A DNA stretch of 64,000 nt from Bathynomus jamesi (GCA_023014485.1 JAJOZX010007509.1:1-64000); one strand, 5' to 3'; counted from the stretch's first letter, positions 1 through 11,364 are shown. Numbers and translations: made by a program. Notes: a model not told the origin generated them from the sequence alone.

Positions 1-300
1 ATGTACACATGTAACTCAGTATATATAGGCCAAACGGGAAAACGTTAGATATTACGGTAAAACAGCATAAATATGCGTGTAACAGTTAATAATTCCAATG
101 CTTTGTTTAACCATATGTATAGATGTAATCATAGCAGCAAGTGTGATAGTTCTAAAGCGCTTGTTGAAAACAGAGATATAATTGAAAGAAATATTCTAGA
201 ATGTGCATTTATCCATTTTAAAAACAATTTCAATAAACAGTGCGGGAATGTATAAAATTGACAATATCTTGTTAAAATTCCTTTTGCCTCTCATTAACTC
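1..300 (+). pseudogene. Penelope-like element (PLE-1), 3' end of ORF
   Basis: Encodes the end of the GIY-YIG endonuclease region: an N-A-L-F-N-H-M-Y-R-C-N-H segment and the C-terminal I-E-R-N-I-L-E-C-A-F stretch match the longer copies at 23,884 and 28,083. One base is missing near position 90 relative to those copies (a TGT-AGA pair became TGTAAC), so the frame restarts. The upstream part lies outside the window. Confidence 0.85.
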
Positions 301-373
301 TTGTTAAGTATGTGCTAATTGTTTTGGTTTCCGCTACGTTTGTATATTTATGGGCATCTTGTCTTCTCTCTTC

Positions 374-419
374 ATTCCTTCACGAGGTGTAGCTCTGACT
401 ACACGAAAGGCCTTGGAAT
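374..419 (+). ncRNA. Decayed hammerhead-ribozyme motif of PLE-1
   Basis: Same layout as the intact copy at 24,785: stem I ATTCC/GGAAT, stem II GTGTAG/CTACAC, then GAAA. The catalytic box that should read CTGACGA is changed at two positions (TTCACGA), so self-cleavage is not expected. Confidence 0.55.
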
Positions 420-458
420 CGTTTTTCTTTTTCCTTGTAGGTTTGCATCATATATATA

Positions 459-529
459 CAGGGTGTCCTGGCTTAAATGGCAATAAAATAAATTTATAAT
501 GTTTTATTTTATTGCCATTTAAGCCAGGA

Positions 530-532
<3 letters not shown>
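459..532. mobile_element. Perfect 28-bp hairpin, mini inverted-repeat element
   Basis: Begins CAGGGTGTCCTGG. Arms 465-492 and 503-530 are perfectly complementary with a 10-base loop. The CAGGGTG start between TA-rich flanks resembles the ends of other mariner-type elements here, so this looks like two transposon ends fused without a body. Copy B (28,926-29,000) has one arm mismatch. Confidence 0.7.

Positions 533-533
<1 letters not shown>

Positions 534-615
<82 letters not shown>
534..615. repeat. (TA)n microsatellite
   Basis: Nearly pure TA dinucleotides next to the hairpin element. It is followed at 616-655 by a fragment of one arm of the hairpin MITE seen at 6,449-6,652. Copy B has a shorter tract. 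Confidence 0.9.
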
Positions 616-618
<3 letters not shown>

Positions 619-1796
619 ACGATTGGTTAGGTTAAGTCGTAATATTTTTGTTAGTTTTAACATTTTATTTGATGGATTTATTTAAAAAATGTTTCCTAAA
701 GATCCTAATGTTGTTTACGTTCTCCAACTTTGACGTAGTGCAGTTTGTGTCCCCTTTACGTCAGGGGGACGTAAACTACACTTGCTCCCAAAACTCTCAA
801 AAACTGAATAATACCATTGTTTACATTAATCAGCTTAATAATATTCATTTTTAAAAGCTATATTTATCCTACATAATTAATAATGATGTTAATTAACAAA
901 TTTCATAAATGCGAATTACGTTCTTTGTCCAAAACGGAGTTTAATTGAAATAATTATTTTACAATTAATAAAATTTTGTGTGAAAAGATTTATTTACATT
1001 TTTGAAAGAAATGAAGGAAGTTGTTCATCCTTTTCATTCAAACGAATTCTATCTCCTTCTTCTGAAAATATGATCATGAAGAGGAAAAGTTTTAATCAAA
1101 GACAAGAGTAAGAATTTAGCCAACTCACCAAACCGTCAAACCACCGAATAACCAAACAGTAGAAGAAGAGCCGAACGGAGAAGATACGAACACCCGAACC
1201 AACAACGAGTAGTCAAATAAAATAAAAAAATTAAATATTGGAGGGGGAAGTACAGTTAAAGAAAAATATAGAATTAAACAATTAACTTCCCGTTCTTTCT
1301 TTGTAATAAGATGTACTAACATATATACATAAGTCTTATTTAAATGAAATCATTATAAATATTCTCATAAGGAAATTTCTAAAGTACAACTTTTTCATAT
1401 TTGTATTGTGAGTTGTGAATGAGTTATATTTAATATCATGACTGAACAACACACACGAAATTTCACATCAACCACCGACCACACTAAAGAACTAGTTACA
1501 ACGCTATACTGTATTTTAATTTCAAAGCCTGATGAATCTAGCAACACACAGTAAATGAAAAAGTTGCCAGTTTACAGTTGCCAGGCAGTAATTCCTTTAT
1601 ACTTTTCAAATTAAAGATGGGTTGTTAACTTGTTCGCCGAAACAACCTGTTCTGAAATATCATATTTATGATGATGTAGGTCCTCTATATTTCAAAAGTA
1701 TAGAGAGGTATAGAAATATTTCTATATCTTTATGTATTCCTGTAATTATGTTTCTATGCATGTACCACTTTGAATATTTATTTCTATACATATACG
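616..1796. other. Non-coding interval of copy A
   Basis: No convincing gene. A piece of the 6,449 MITE arm lies at 616-655. At 1,117-1,215 a loose run of about 10-base units of CCGAAC/CCAAAC type resembles tracts at 7,600-7,720 and 59,985-60,070. The interval is almost unchanged in copy B (29,035-30,221). Short open frames here show no family resemblance. Confidence 0.6.
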
Positions 1797-2023
1797 GAAG
1801 GTTGACAAAGTAAACACCACGATATTTGTCTTCAAGAACAACTGGCAAAGCTCATCAATGGAATGCCAGAATGTATTTCAGCTTTACAAAATGCAAAGAA
1901 CAAAGCAGCACCATCCTAAATAAATTGATCCAATAAATCTGTTATTATTTATTGACATTTATTATTAAATAAAAAACTTGAGCAAAAACCTACAGGTGTC
2001 TATTTACTTTTGTCAACCCTCTG
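1797..2023 (+). mobile_element. Internally deleted Tc1-like element
   Basis: Imperfect inverted ends read GAAGGTTGACAAAGTAAACA on the left and, on the opposite strand at the right, CAGAGGGTTGACAAAAGTAA. Between them is only the last part of a Tc1-type transposase (pattern L-A-K-L-I-N-G-M-P-E-C-I, then a stop near 1,920), the usual C-terminal helix of the family. The catalytic domain is gone. Copy B lies at 30,222-30,447. Confidence 0.65.
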
Positions 2024-2154
2024 TGCTTATACCTGTGTGAAAGTTTCTTGTAATAAAAATATGTTATCACAGAAAAGGTTATTATTATTGAAAAACAATT
2101 TTTTTAAAATTTTTCAATACTCATATATATATATATATATATAAGTATAGCGAC

Positions 2155-2218
2155 AGGGCCACTACCTTCATCTTCGTGTGAACAGAGACCAACGCACGGA
2201 ACTGCAACTATGTTAACG
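2155..2218 (+). mobile_element. LINE-B 3' UTR fragment
   Basis: Matches, in sense orientation, the reverse complement of the 3' end of LINE-B at 10,025-10,080 (shared GAGACCAACGCACG and GTTAACGA blocks). It is followed by (TA)n, as at other LINE-B 3' ends here. Confidence 0.6.
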
Positions 2219-2531
2219 ATATATTATATATATATATATATCTTTGTTACCTTGGTTTTGTTTTCACCCGAATTGTTCATTCTGACGAAGGTCAAACTTA
2301 TTACTCCAACTTGGAGCAACAGCTTAATGTGAAATTCGAATCACGACCCACTACGGGTGGCCAGAAATTGCAAATCTTTGCCCGGACTCCATTTCACCAC
2401 CTCCAAATGAGCAGGCCAGCCTTTTAAAAACTAAGGCACCCATGATACCCATTTATATACCAACCCATTTTTTCTGGGACGATAAAAAGCTGGGTAGGGT
2501 GTGGGCTGACTGCTTTCGTCTTTTGTTGGGG

Positions 2532-2546
<15 letters not shown>

Positions 2547-2562
<16 letters not shown>

Positions 2563-2567
2563 TAGTA

Positions 2568-2645
<78 letters not shown>
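2547..2645. repeat. (TA)n microsatellite after a poly-A run
   Basis: A tract of about 100 bp of TA with a few interruptions, preceded by A14. The interval 2,225-2,545 before it is shared with copy B and has no recognisable gene. Confidence 0.9.
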
Positions 2646-3068
2646 CTACAACTTTTACCCGCAAAATAATGATTGAAAATACCAAAGTTATGTGTGCATT
2701 ATTGAGGTAAAAGAAAAGCCAGTCGGATTGCGCATGCAGTGTTTAATTTTTAATAAGAGTAAATAAGATTATTAAAATTTAAATAAGATTAACAATTTAA
2801 TTTAGGTGCAAAGTTTTATTTTATTCAAATATCAGAAAGATACATTAAAGAATACATTATATGAAATCTATATTGTGGTGCAGCGAAAACGTAATTGTGT
2901 GTAAAGCAATAAAATATAATGAAGATCCATTTTCAGTTTCCATATCCATTTCATGATCCATATCCATTTATTTGTCCAAGGGTTCAAGGGTTCAAAGGTT
3001 CAAGGGTTCACAATAATCTTTGCAAAAAATTATTTTCCTACGATTGATATGGGGGTCACGGAGGCACC

Positions 3069-4424
3069 TTAGGTGGGGCACGTGTAGATCAAGTCACTGA
3101 AGTCGAAAGGAGTGTGATCATTAACGAAATCTTCGATCGCATTCACCGTTGCGGTATTTGGATTGTCATTTTCGGTGAGGACCCACAAGTACTCCGCTGT
3201 TGGTAGAGAACATCCTTGAATATTAAAATGAAAAAGAACTGATACCTACACTGATTACTTCCCACTTTGCGCCATTCCCATTCCAAAGAATTCCAGTTTT
3301 AAGAAAAGTTTGTCCATTTTATAAAGCGTAAATAGAGGGTGTGTTGCAACTGCAGGATATGAGAAGTAACTCCTTTGAAATTCCCATTTTCCGATTTGTT
3401 GGTGTTGGGCGACAACTGAAGTGAAAATAATCACGATTGGGAAGAGGTCCTTACACTTACCTCATTTTGTCCATAAACACACAAATATACATACGAATGT
3501 ACACAGATAAATAAACAAAAAAGTTACATTTTTCTCCAGATGGAAGGTTGACGCAATCGTACAGAACCAAGAAATTGTATGTAGCATCGTGTTTCAAGAT
3601 TTGGAATCCTCCAGACGATCCAGTTCCGAATGTTGGTGGTGCTGAAAGAAGACAAATATTTGTATTGGACTCGCAAAGAAAGTTTTCATTCCATATGGCT
3701 CTCTATTTTCTCTCTATTCTCTCTCTATTCGCTCTCTATTCTATCTCTATTCCCGCTCTATTCTCTCTTTATCTATCTACAGTGTGTACATTTATTCGGT
3801 ACCAGAATTGAAACTTATAATAGATAGATACATTATTTTACGGAATTTTTAATATGGATTGTAACTTACTTGAAGCATCGAATATGGGTGGACCTCCGGA
3901 GAGTGTGGCCGAAGTGGAAATAAGATCACCGCTTCAAATGTGGAAAACAGTCGATATTAACAAAAGTTATTAATTAGAAATTAATAATAATTAAAAATAG
4001 AAATTATTTTCCTTCAGTTTTGTTGTCCCTTTGCCAAATCTTTATGAAGTTCAAAAGGAAAGGTTCCTTCAAGGAGAATTAACACTTACCCCAACTTTCC
4101 TTTATTTTTCATTGATGTACTGGCTTGTTCGAAACGTGTTCTGAAGCAGCTGTAGCCCGACTCAGCTGAAACGTCGTACCTCTTGAATTCATACCAAGGA
4201 ACGTCATTCTAGAACATGGGAAGAAAATATGTGCAGAAAAAATGAATATCTTTAACATCACACACGCATACACACACACAAACATATATATATATATATG
4301 AATAAAACCACGAAGGGAAAAGAAACACAAAGTGGTGCTCAAGCGCTTTCGTGTTTGTGTTTCTTTTCCCTTCGTGGTTTTATTCATCATAAATATTTTT
4401 CACGTGTTACTTTCGTGAAATAAT

Positions 4425-4470
<46 letters not shown>

Positions 4471-4660
4471 TGTATATATAGATGTATATATGTACAGAGA
4501 GAGAGAGAGAGAGAAATGTAACGTGAAAATAGGCTTACCGGCAATTCTGTACAAACAGAAGACGGAACGGGTGAACAAGAACCTGCAGTTTTTTCTGGGC
4601 GCAGGTAAAACAACAGCAGTAAAGCAAGAAAAGGGCCACAGCCAGGAATGATTTCGTCAT
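3069..4660 (-). CDS. Lipocalin-like secreted protein, copy A (five exons)
   Basis: Exons, in transcript order: 4539-4660, 4090-4208, 3870-3931, 3528-3641, 3069-3214, all with GT-AG introns. Exon 1 gives a signal peptide ([11 protein letters not shown] then a Cys-rich end at C-A-Q). Exon 2 carries the lipocalin first-strand motif (P-W-Y-E-F) and a Ser-Cys. Exon 4 carries the F-Q-I-L...L-V-L-Y-D-C hairpin, and exon 5 the C-terminal E-Y-L-W-V-L-T-E strand. An AATAAA lies at 2,967-2,972. Family members are small extracellular beta-barrels binding hydrophobic ligands; the ligand is unknown. Two defects: one base is missing from a 6-base homopolymer in exon 1 (4,589-4,594), and the exon 4/5 split codon reads TGA where copy B has GGA. 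Corrected length would be about 187 residues. Either a young pseudogene or a gene with base-call errors. Confidence 0.75.
4298..4387. mobile_element. PLE terminus forming a perfect 34-bp palindrome
   Basis: Arms 4,298-4,331 and 4,354-4,387 are perfectly complementary. The 22-base loop holds CAAGCGCTTTCGT, the same segment found in the hammerhead of PLE-3 (26,861-26,900). The arms match the PLE-3 terminus (CACGAAGG, GAAACACA). It sits in intron 1 of the copy A lipocalin gene and is absent from copy B. Confidence 0.7.
4428..4515. repeat. (TA)n and (GA)n microsatellites in lipocalin intron 1
   Basis: TA tract to about 4,467, then GA repeats at 4,496-4,515, close to the exon 1 splice donor. Copy B has a longer version at 33,057-33,215. 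Confidence 0.9.
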
Positions 4661-4719
4661 TTTTACAAACATTTTCAATCTTCAAAACCTTTTAACATTT
4701 CAGAAATTCTGGCTTTAAT

Positions 4720-5416
<697 letters not shown>

Positions 5417-5417
5417 T

Positions 5418-6448
5418 ATGACATTCTAACTGTACATAATATTCATGAAAGATTGGAAAATAATTAATTTTTTCTATTTTTTATTAAATATTTATTCAAT
5501 GATATCTTGATGAAGCTTTCAGTTTTTAGCTACCTAGTTGGTTTTCTTATTTTAAGCTTAATCACGTGATTTTGTTAAATTGTGCAATGTTCATTTTTTT
5601 ATATATATATTCTCTTAAATCATAAAATACGAAGTCATATCCTGAATATTTAGTTGACACGGCAAATCATGATAATTTTAAATTTGCCAATAGTATATAA
5701 ACCATTGTAACTTTTCAAATGTTGTTCCGTCTGATCTGATCCAGAGGCTGAAGCATTACCTGTAATATTTATAAACAGTAAAATTCAGTAAAAGGATATT
5801 TTTATCTTCTCCTTTGAGTCCTGTCAACGGACTGACCCAAGAAAATTTAGTTTTAGAATAAAACACCATCTTCGAGAAACACTGAAGTTAGAAATCAATA
5901 GACATTAAGCCTGAGACGAGCTTTGCCTCACAGACTTCTTCGATACGTTACAACGAGAATCGGGAATCGACCAATAACCTAGTAAGGGTTCACAGAATCC
6001 TCCGATCAGCTACAAGAAGAAATCGGAGGTAGTACAAAAGAAATTATTGCGATTCCCTACTCACTCAGTACTCAGTACCAACTACCCCAGGATGAGAAAT
6101 CTGTTGCTGACACCTAACAAGAACTCTTGTCAACTTCGAACTACTCAAGACCATCGACGGAGGGTTAACACAACCATATATATATATATATATAACGTAT
6201 CACATCAAGATAGTAAAAAATTTAGTTTTTTAAAAACTGATTTAGAATTTCGAAATATTTTTAAAACATTTCTACAACAGTATAACGACAATATCATTTA
6301 AGAACCAAAAAATCGGAATAAGGTGTTCAAAACAAAATTGGAAGAGGGGGGGGTACTAATCTGGGGGTAAATATTCTTAAACTATTTAGTAAAACAAATA
6401 ACAACTTAAAAATATTAAAATAAATTACTAATTTCCACATACTTTTTT
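5418..6448. other. Non-coding interval, possible LTR-like features
   Basis: Shared with copy B (33,513-34,605). There is a TATATAA box near 5,696 and an AATAAA near 5,859, which could suit an old LTR, but I see no paired ends, primer site or coding remnant. A short (TA)n tract at 6,176-6,195 is greatly expanded in copy B. No gene is supported. Confidence 0.4.
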
Positions 6449-6652
6449 GGGATCACCTGAGGATCCGTCACCACAGCTTTTTCATTTAGCTTTATAACGC
6501 TAACTAATGAAAATATCACGACCTAACCTAACCACTCGTCAAAGGTGTACAGTTGACGTAACGATTGGTTAGGTTAAGTCGTGATATTTTCGTTAGTTAG
6601 CCTTATAAAGCTAACTAAAAAAGGCTAGGGTGACGGATCTTCAGGTGATCCC
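6449..6652. mobile_element. Hairpin MITE with GGGATCACCTGA ends
   Basis: Inverted arms start GGGATCACCTGAGGATCC on the left and mirror it on the right with one difference. The homology runs inward through TAACCTAACCA / TGGTTAGGTTA, leaving a short centre. It has no coding capacity. An intact copy is at 34,606-34,809 and a partial arm at 616-655. Confidence 0.8.
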
Positions 6653-7104
6653 TTTTTTTTCACAATATTTTTAAAGAAATTCGTCTAAAATTGTGTTTGA
6701 AAAAAAAATTTTAAATGAATTAAAATTGTTTTTCCTAAAAATCATTAAAAATAAAAATGGACATAAAAGATTTGTCTATTTCAATCCCTTCAAATGAAAA
6801 ATTTTAAACAATATTTCTTTAAATTTCATATCGTGTTAATTACAAAATTCAAGATAATCTTCAAAAGAGAAGTTATGCGCATGCGCAGATCTTTCGTTAA
6901 AATCTGGTATAAGGACAAAAAATATTTTAAAGTATTTATTAAAAACGAAAAGTTTTTCAAAGTCCAAAATGAGAACCGAAATTCCTACCTTTAGTTCAGA
7001 TGATGTTGACGAATAGCAGTGAAGAACACAGAGGATGCAACAACTTTGAATATTGTGAATATACTGCAACGATTAATGATTTGAGCTCTCTTAAATAGCA
7101 AACA
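6653..7104. other. Non-coding interval
   Basis: AT-rich sequence shared with copy B (34,810-35,260). Its short open frames are shadowed on both strands and match nothing I recognise. Confidence 0.5.
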
Positions 7105-7720
7105 AATTATACTGCGCATGCGTAAAATTTAATTGTATAAACCGGAAAACATGTTGGGTTTCGCTATGTTTCTATTTACATCGTATTTAAGTGGGTTATT
7201 TATAATCATGGTTCATGGTGTCCTTTTTCCGAATTTAGTGTAGAAATGTTCCAGTTTGAATTTTATCATTTTTCAACAAAAGTGCGGACGTACTCCACCT
7301 TCTCGTAACAAAAGCTTCCGAACAGCGGCTTTTCAGGTAATCATCACAATAGATAATTGCTCTATTTTCGGAATAATAGGTGGGTTATTTACAAATATGG
7401 ATCGTGTCCTTTTTCCAAATTTATAGTTTATTGTTCTTGTTTCAACGTTATCATTTCTTCACAAAAGTACGAATGTACTCCACCTTCTCGTAACAAAAGC
7501 AGTCCAACACCAGCTTTGAAGAGACCTTCATAAAGACTAATTGTTTTAGTTTTGGAATGGAATAATTTGCACACGGTGAATGATCATGAGTGACCGAATA
7601 GTGGAAAAGTTTAACAGTCAAAGAGTGGAACAATCAAACAACCGAACATTCCGACAATCGAACCCCCGATTAATTGAAAAAATGAAGATCTGAACAGCCG
7701 AACAACCGAACGAGAATAAT
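7105..7720. repeat. Dispersed repeat with CCGAAC decamer tract
   Basis: Starts GCGCATGCGTAAAATTTAAT. It recurs in copy B (35,261-35,877) and, inverted and more diverged, at 59,930-60,425. Inside, a motif of the type TTCTCGTAACAAAAGC occurs twice. The end (7,600-7,720) is a loose run of about 10-base units around CCGAACA. Unclassified; possibly a non-autonomous transposon. Confidence 0.6.
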
Positions 7721-8180
7721 TTATACTACATTAGAAACCATTAAATATGAGAATCTGAATTTAACCAGGTAAAAGAGGTCATCTTTGAACACATAATTGT
7801 GAAGAAGGTTTTGAAAAGGAAATTTGAAAAGAAAAATTTTTGTGAAATCAAAATCAAATTAACAATTTTTAACAATTTTTAGCAATTTTTAACATTTTAA
7901 AGATGAAAAAGACAAAAATATTTATGTTATCTGTTTTGTCTATTGATTAATTTAGTGACACAAAAACATAAATTAATGGATTCAGAGACAGATAAATAGA
8001 TAGATAAATAGACAGACAGGTATATGCAATAAAGAAATATGGATATTTAAAATAGATAAAATGTTTAATAAACAATAAACCGCGGTAGAAAATAGTTGTG
8101 TTAAATAAAAAAAAGGAGCTTGATATTTTAGGAATATCTATCTATCGATCTGTTTATCTGTCTGTCTATCTATTTATATA
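7721..8180. other. Non-coding interval
   Basis: AT-rich, with simple runs (repeated AACAATTTTT units near 7,860 and GATAGATAAATAGA units near 8,000) leading to the mini-mariner. Nothing coding is seen. Confidence 0.5.
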
Positions 8181-8861
8181 CAGGGTGTCCCAGAATTAAC
8201 TATCTATTTCAATGAAATCGGACAAATTTAATAAAAACTGACATAATTTTGTGTTTATTACTAAATTATGATACAAAAACAAATAGATTTATAAATCATA
8301 AGTCAAAACTTTATTTACTTGAATGTGATAAGCCTTTTTCATCAGTGTCGAACGCAAGATTCTATGAACTGTTGTCTTGGATATGTTGAGTCTTCGACCG
8401 GCCTCCCTAACCGAAGTTGTTGGTTCATCCTCAAACAATTGTCGTACCTGTTCGGTACTGTTACGTGCTGTCCTTGGGCGTCCTCTTCCCACCTCGTCGT
8501 GTACGGATCCAGTTCTTTTAAATTTGTTCACAAGTTCACGAATCGCTTTGTCTGTAGGACCGGTTCTGTGGAATCTTCTTGTAAATTTTTCTCTGATTTC
8601 ATTACATTGCATTCCTTTGATACGGGATGTTACAACAAAGATGCGTTCTTGTGTATTCATTAATTATTAATAGGGTTCTGAAAGAGAATGAAAATAAAAC
8701 TATGAAAAACTATGAAAAAATTATGAAAATAAAATTATGAAAAAATTTAGAAATTTATACATTTTTAACACATATTAAACATGATAAACATAAATAAAAG
8801 TGTGTTTTCAAAAAATTTGTCCGATTTCATTGAAATAGATAGTTAATTCTGGGATACCCTG
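8181..8861 (-). mobile_element. Mini-mariner keeping only the DNA-binding domain
   Basis: Terminal inverted repeats of about 48 bp start CAGGGTGTCCCAGAATTAAC, with one mismatch near the right end (ACCCTG against CACCCTG). They are flanked by TA target duplications at both ends. The element is 681 bp and holds one antisense open frame. The same element lies at 36,338-37,019. Confidence 0.85.
8289..8660 (-). CDS. Transposase N-terminal helix-turn-helix ORF
   Basis: 123 residues with the paired helix-turn-helix of mariner-type transposases: first half E-I-R-E-K-F...K-A-I-R-E-L-V-N-K-F, a G-R-G-R-P-R AT-hook-like linker, second half V-R-E-A-G-R-R-L-N-I-S-K-T-T-V-H-R-I-L. The frame ends soon after, where the catalytic DDE/D domain would begin (full family proteins are about 340 residues). 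The predicted protein is identical in copy B. It could bind the element ends without cutting, or be merely a relic; transcription is not evident. Confidence 0.7.
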   Translation of the reverse strand: MNTQERIFVVTSRIKGMQCNEIREKFTRRFHRTGPTDKAIRELVNKFKRTGSVHDEVGRGRPRTARNSTEQVRQLFEDEPTTSVREAGRRLNISKTTVHRILRSTLMKKAYHIQVNKVLTYDL

Positions 8862-8902
8862 TATAAGAGGTAAATCTTTCTTCTTCCTTACTTAATATAG
8901 TT

Positions 8903-10012
8903 TCAAGCAACGTGCCGTAATTGAATTTTTGACTGCGGAAAGTGTTGCTCCATAGACATTCATCGGCGAATGCAAGCAGTGTACGTCAAACAGTGTGTTG
9001 ATGTGAGTACCGTTCGATGTTGGGCGAGGCAGTGTAAAAAAGGAGAAGCAGGGCAAAAACGGCAACCGACGAGTCTCATCGGAACTATGAACTGATTCGT
9101 GGAAATCGTCGCATTAAACAAAATGAAATTGCTGCAATGCTCGATATTTCCAAAGAGCAAGTAGGACACATTATCAGTATTCTCGGTTGCCGAAAGGTCT
9201 GCGCCAGATGGGTGCCTCGCATGCTCACTGCCGAGAAGAAAACTGAGAGACTACGCATTTGCCAAGAAAATCTGAAGCGCTTCGAAAATGAAGGAGTTGA
9301 ATTTCTGCACACCATTGTGACAGGAGACGAGACGTGGGTCCACCATTATGACTCTAAAATTAAACGGCAATCCATGGAATATCGACACAAAAATTCACCG
9401 CAACCAAAAAAATTCAAAGTTAAAAAATCGGTTGGAAAAGTGATGACGACTGTTTTTTGGGATATCAATGGTGTTGTTCTCGAAGACTTTACGGAAAGAG
9501 GGACAACAATCAACTCCGCACGTTATATTGAAACTGAAAAAGTTGAAGAAACGGATCAGGAGTGTTCGCACTCAAAAAACGCAGTCATTGTTCATCATGA
9601 CAACGCACGGCTTCACACCAGTGTTCAAACGCGAGAAGCAATTCAGGATCTGCAATTCACCATCTTGCTGCATCCACCATGTAGCCCCGATTTAGCACCA
9701 TGCGATTTTCGCCTGTTTCCTAAACTTAAAGAATATCTCCGTGGAAATCGTTACGAGTCTGACGGAGAAGTTAAGACCGCTGTGAAATTTTGGTTTCGTA
9801 GTCCAAGCTCCGAATTTTAACGGGATGAATTTCAAAAACTCATTTATCGTTGGCGGAAATGTATCGAGGTAGAAGGTGATTTTATAGAAAAGTAAATGTA
9901 TCGTTTTGAAGAATAAACTCAAAGGTACATATTTGCTTTTGTTTCGATCAAATTCTTCAACTTGTTTAAAATTTATTTTAGTGCAAGTATTACTTTTTAG
10001 CACACCCTCGTA
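8903..10012 (+). pseudogene. mariner DD34D transposase gene, damaged
   Basis: Reading starts near 8,903 (R-A-V-I-E-F-L-T-A-E, typical N-terminus) with frame breaks before 9,137, then an open run 9,137-9,820. Catalytic motifs: V-T-G-D-E-T-W-V-H-H (first Asp), V-I-V-H-H-D-N-A-R-L-H (second) and S-P-D-L-A-P-C-D (third, 34 residues later), plus the W-V-P-R-M-L linker. An in-frame TAA at 9,818 precedes the usual tail (Y-R-W-R-K-C-I-E), which ends at 9,894. The right end is near CACACCCTCGTA. The family is common in arthropods and resembles the transposase part of SETMAR. No left inverted repeat is seen. Copy B has additional deletions. Confidence 0.85.
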
Positions 10013-10034
10013 TATACCTCGTTAACCTCATTGC

Positions 10035-11362
10035 TCTTTCGTGCGTTGGTCTCTCTTCACACGAAGGTCAAGCTGGTGGCCCCGTCTCTAGGTCTGGTTT
10101 GGTGGAGGAGCGAGTTACTTTCTTGCGTTCCCCACTGTACATAGCCAGGTACACCGGCTCATCTGGTACTGTCCTGAGCCAGGCATCTATTCTTGTCTTG
10201 AAGACTTCAACTTTGACCCCTGTAACGTTTCTGAGGTCCTTTGGAAGCTGGTTAAAAAGTGTTAGCCCCCTGACAACCAAGCTATTTTCCTTCAGTATTG
10301 AGGAGGTCCCTTGTCGGGCCTTTAATTTGGGAACACTACACATTCTGCCTTTCCTATTTTCCAGTGTTGTGTGAATGGTAATTGGGTTTAGTTTGAGGTT
10401 TGGTACCAGTTTTTCGATCATTTTCCATATGTAGATTATAGTATACCTCTCTCTTCTTTACAGGGAGTACAGATTTAGTTTACGTAGTCTTTCCCAGTAG
10501 TTGAGTTTTTTGCGGCATTAATCTTGGCTGTGAAATGTCTCTGCGTTTCTTCTAATTTATTAATTTCTTCCTTTTTATATGGGAACGTCAAAACTGAGCA
10601 GTATTCAAGTTTTGGTATAATTAGTGTTCTCAGCAGAGGAATCATTACTGTCTTGTCCCTCCTTTTGAACGTTCTTAGTACCTGTCCCGCGACTCTTTTT
10701 GCTTTGTTTATTACTATCTGATTTTGTGTCTCGAATTTGGCATCATCGGTCATTATTACCCCCAAGTCGACCGCTTTCGTGCTTCTCTGAATTTCCTGTC
10801 TGTCTGGAGTATAATATACATTCTGTTTCCTCATTTCTACCATATCTCAAGAGCTGAAATTTCTCGGTGTTGTTGTCTTCTGACTATTTGTATATTTTGT
10901 TTGTGTCCCTCTGCAAGAACTCCGCTTCATTTGCATCGCTGATTTTTCTGCTGATCTTTGTATCGTCCGCAAATGATGTTACTATACTGTTGCTATTAAC
11001 TCCACTGTCTATGTCTGTTAGCATGATAATGAACAGGAGTGGGACCAGCACTGCACTTTGTGGCACTGAGCTGCGTACTTCTGATTCTGATGATGGTATA
11101 CCTTGAATTTTGACGACCTGTAGACGTTCTCTGAAGAAGTTGTAGATCCATTTTCCCACTTTGCCTGTTATTCCCATATGTTTCATTTTATGTGCTATTA
11201 TTCCATGATCACACTTGTCGAAAGCTTTAGCAAAAAAAGTGTATATGTCATCATAGTTTTCATTGCCTTCAAGTGCATCTAGGATAATGTTATAATGCTC
11301 TATAAGTTGTGACAAGCATGATCTTCCCGATCGGAATCCGTGCTGATTTTCGTATATATTTC

Positions 11363-11364
<2 letters not shown>
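10035..11364 (-). pseudogene. LINE-B non-LTR retrotransposon, RT and C-terminus
   Basis: Antisense RT fragments: S-Q-L-I-E-H-Y and F-A-K-A-F-D-K-C-D-H-G-I (palm start), S-V-P-Q-S-A-V-L-V-P-L-L-F (normally V-P-Q-G), F-A-D-D-T-K-I (catalytic FADD), then I-P-K-L-E-Y-C-S-V-L-T (thumb) and a C-terminal L-F-N-Q-L-P-K-D-L-R-N segment. Several frameshifts. The element is 5'-truncated with no endonuclease domain. Motifs fit the jockey superfamily (CR1/L2 side); the clade is uncertain. A better-preserved copy is at 46,150-47,585. Confidence 0.8.

Noticed and set aside
2240..2330. CTGACGAAGGTC as another hammerhead core
   Set aside because: No GAAA at the expected distance and no pairing stems; kept as unclassified DNA.
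2431..2685. Open frames of alternating Ile-Tyr residues here and at many other places
   Set aside because: They are translations of (TA)n microsatellites, open in several frames on both strands, with no start context or conserved flank.
3215..3527. An additional lipocalin exon in intron 4 (a donor-like GTAAGT and acceptor-like CACTTCAG occur)
   Set aside because: The exon 4 to exon 5 join already gives the expected spacing between the Y-D-C and W-V-L strands, and this stretch does not show the exon-type divergence between copies.
5640..5900. Possible solo LTR (TATA box, AATAAA)
   Set aside because: No TG...CA ends, target duplication, primer-binding site or second LTR could be found in either copy.
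6520..6590. TTAGG-like runs suggestive of arthropod telomere repeat
   Set aside because: Only about two units, and they are part of the inverted arms of a MITE.
8960..9315. Minus-strand frames over the DD34D mariner
   Set aside because: Shadows of the sense transposase; no domain resemblance.
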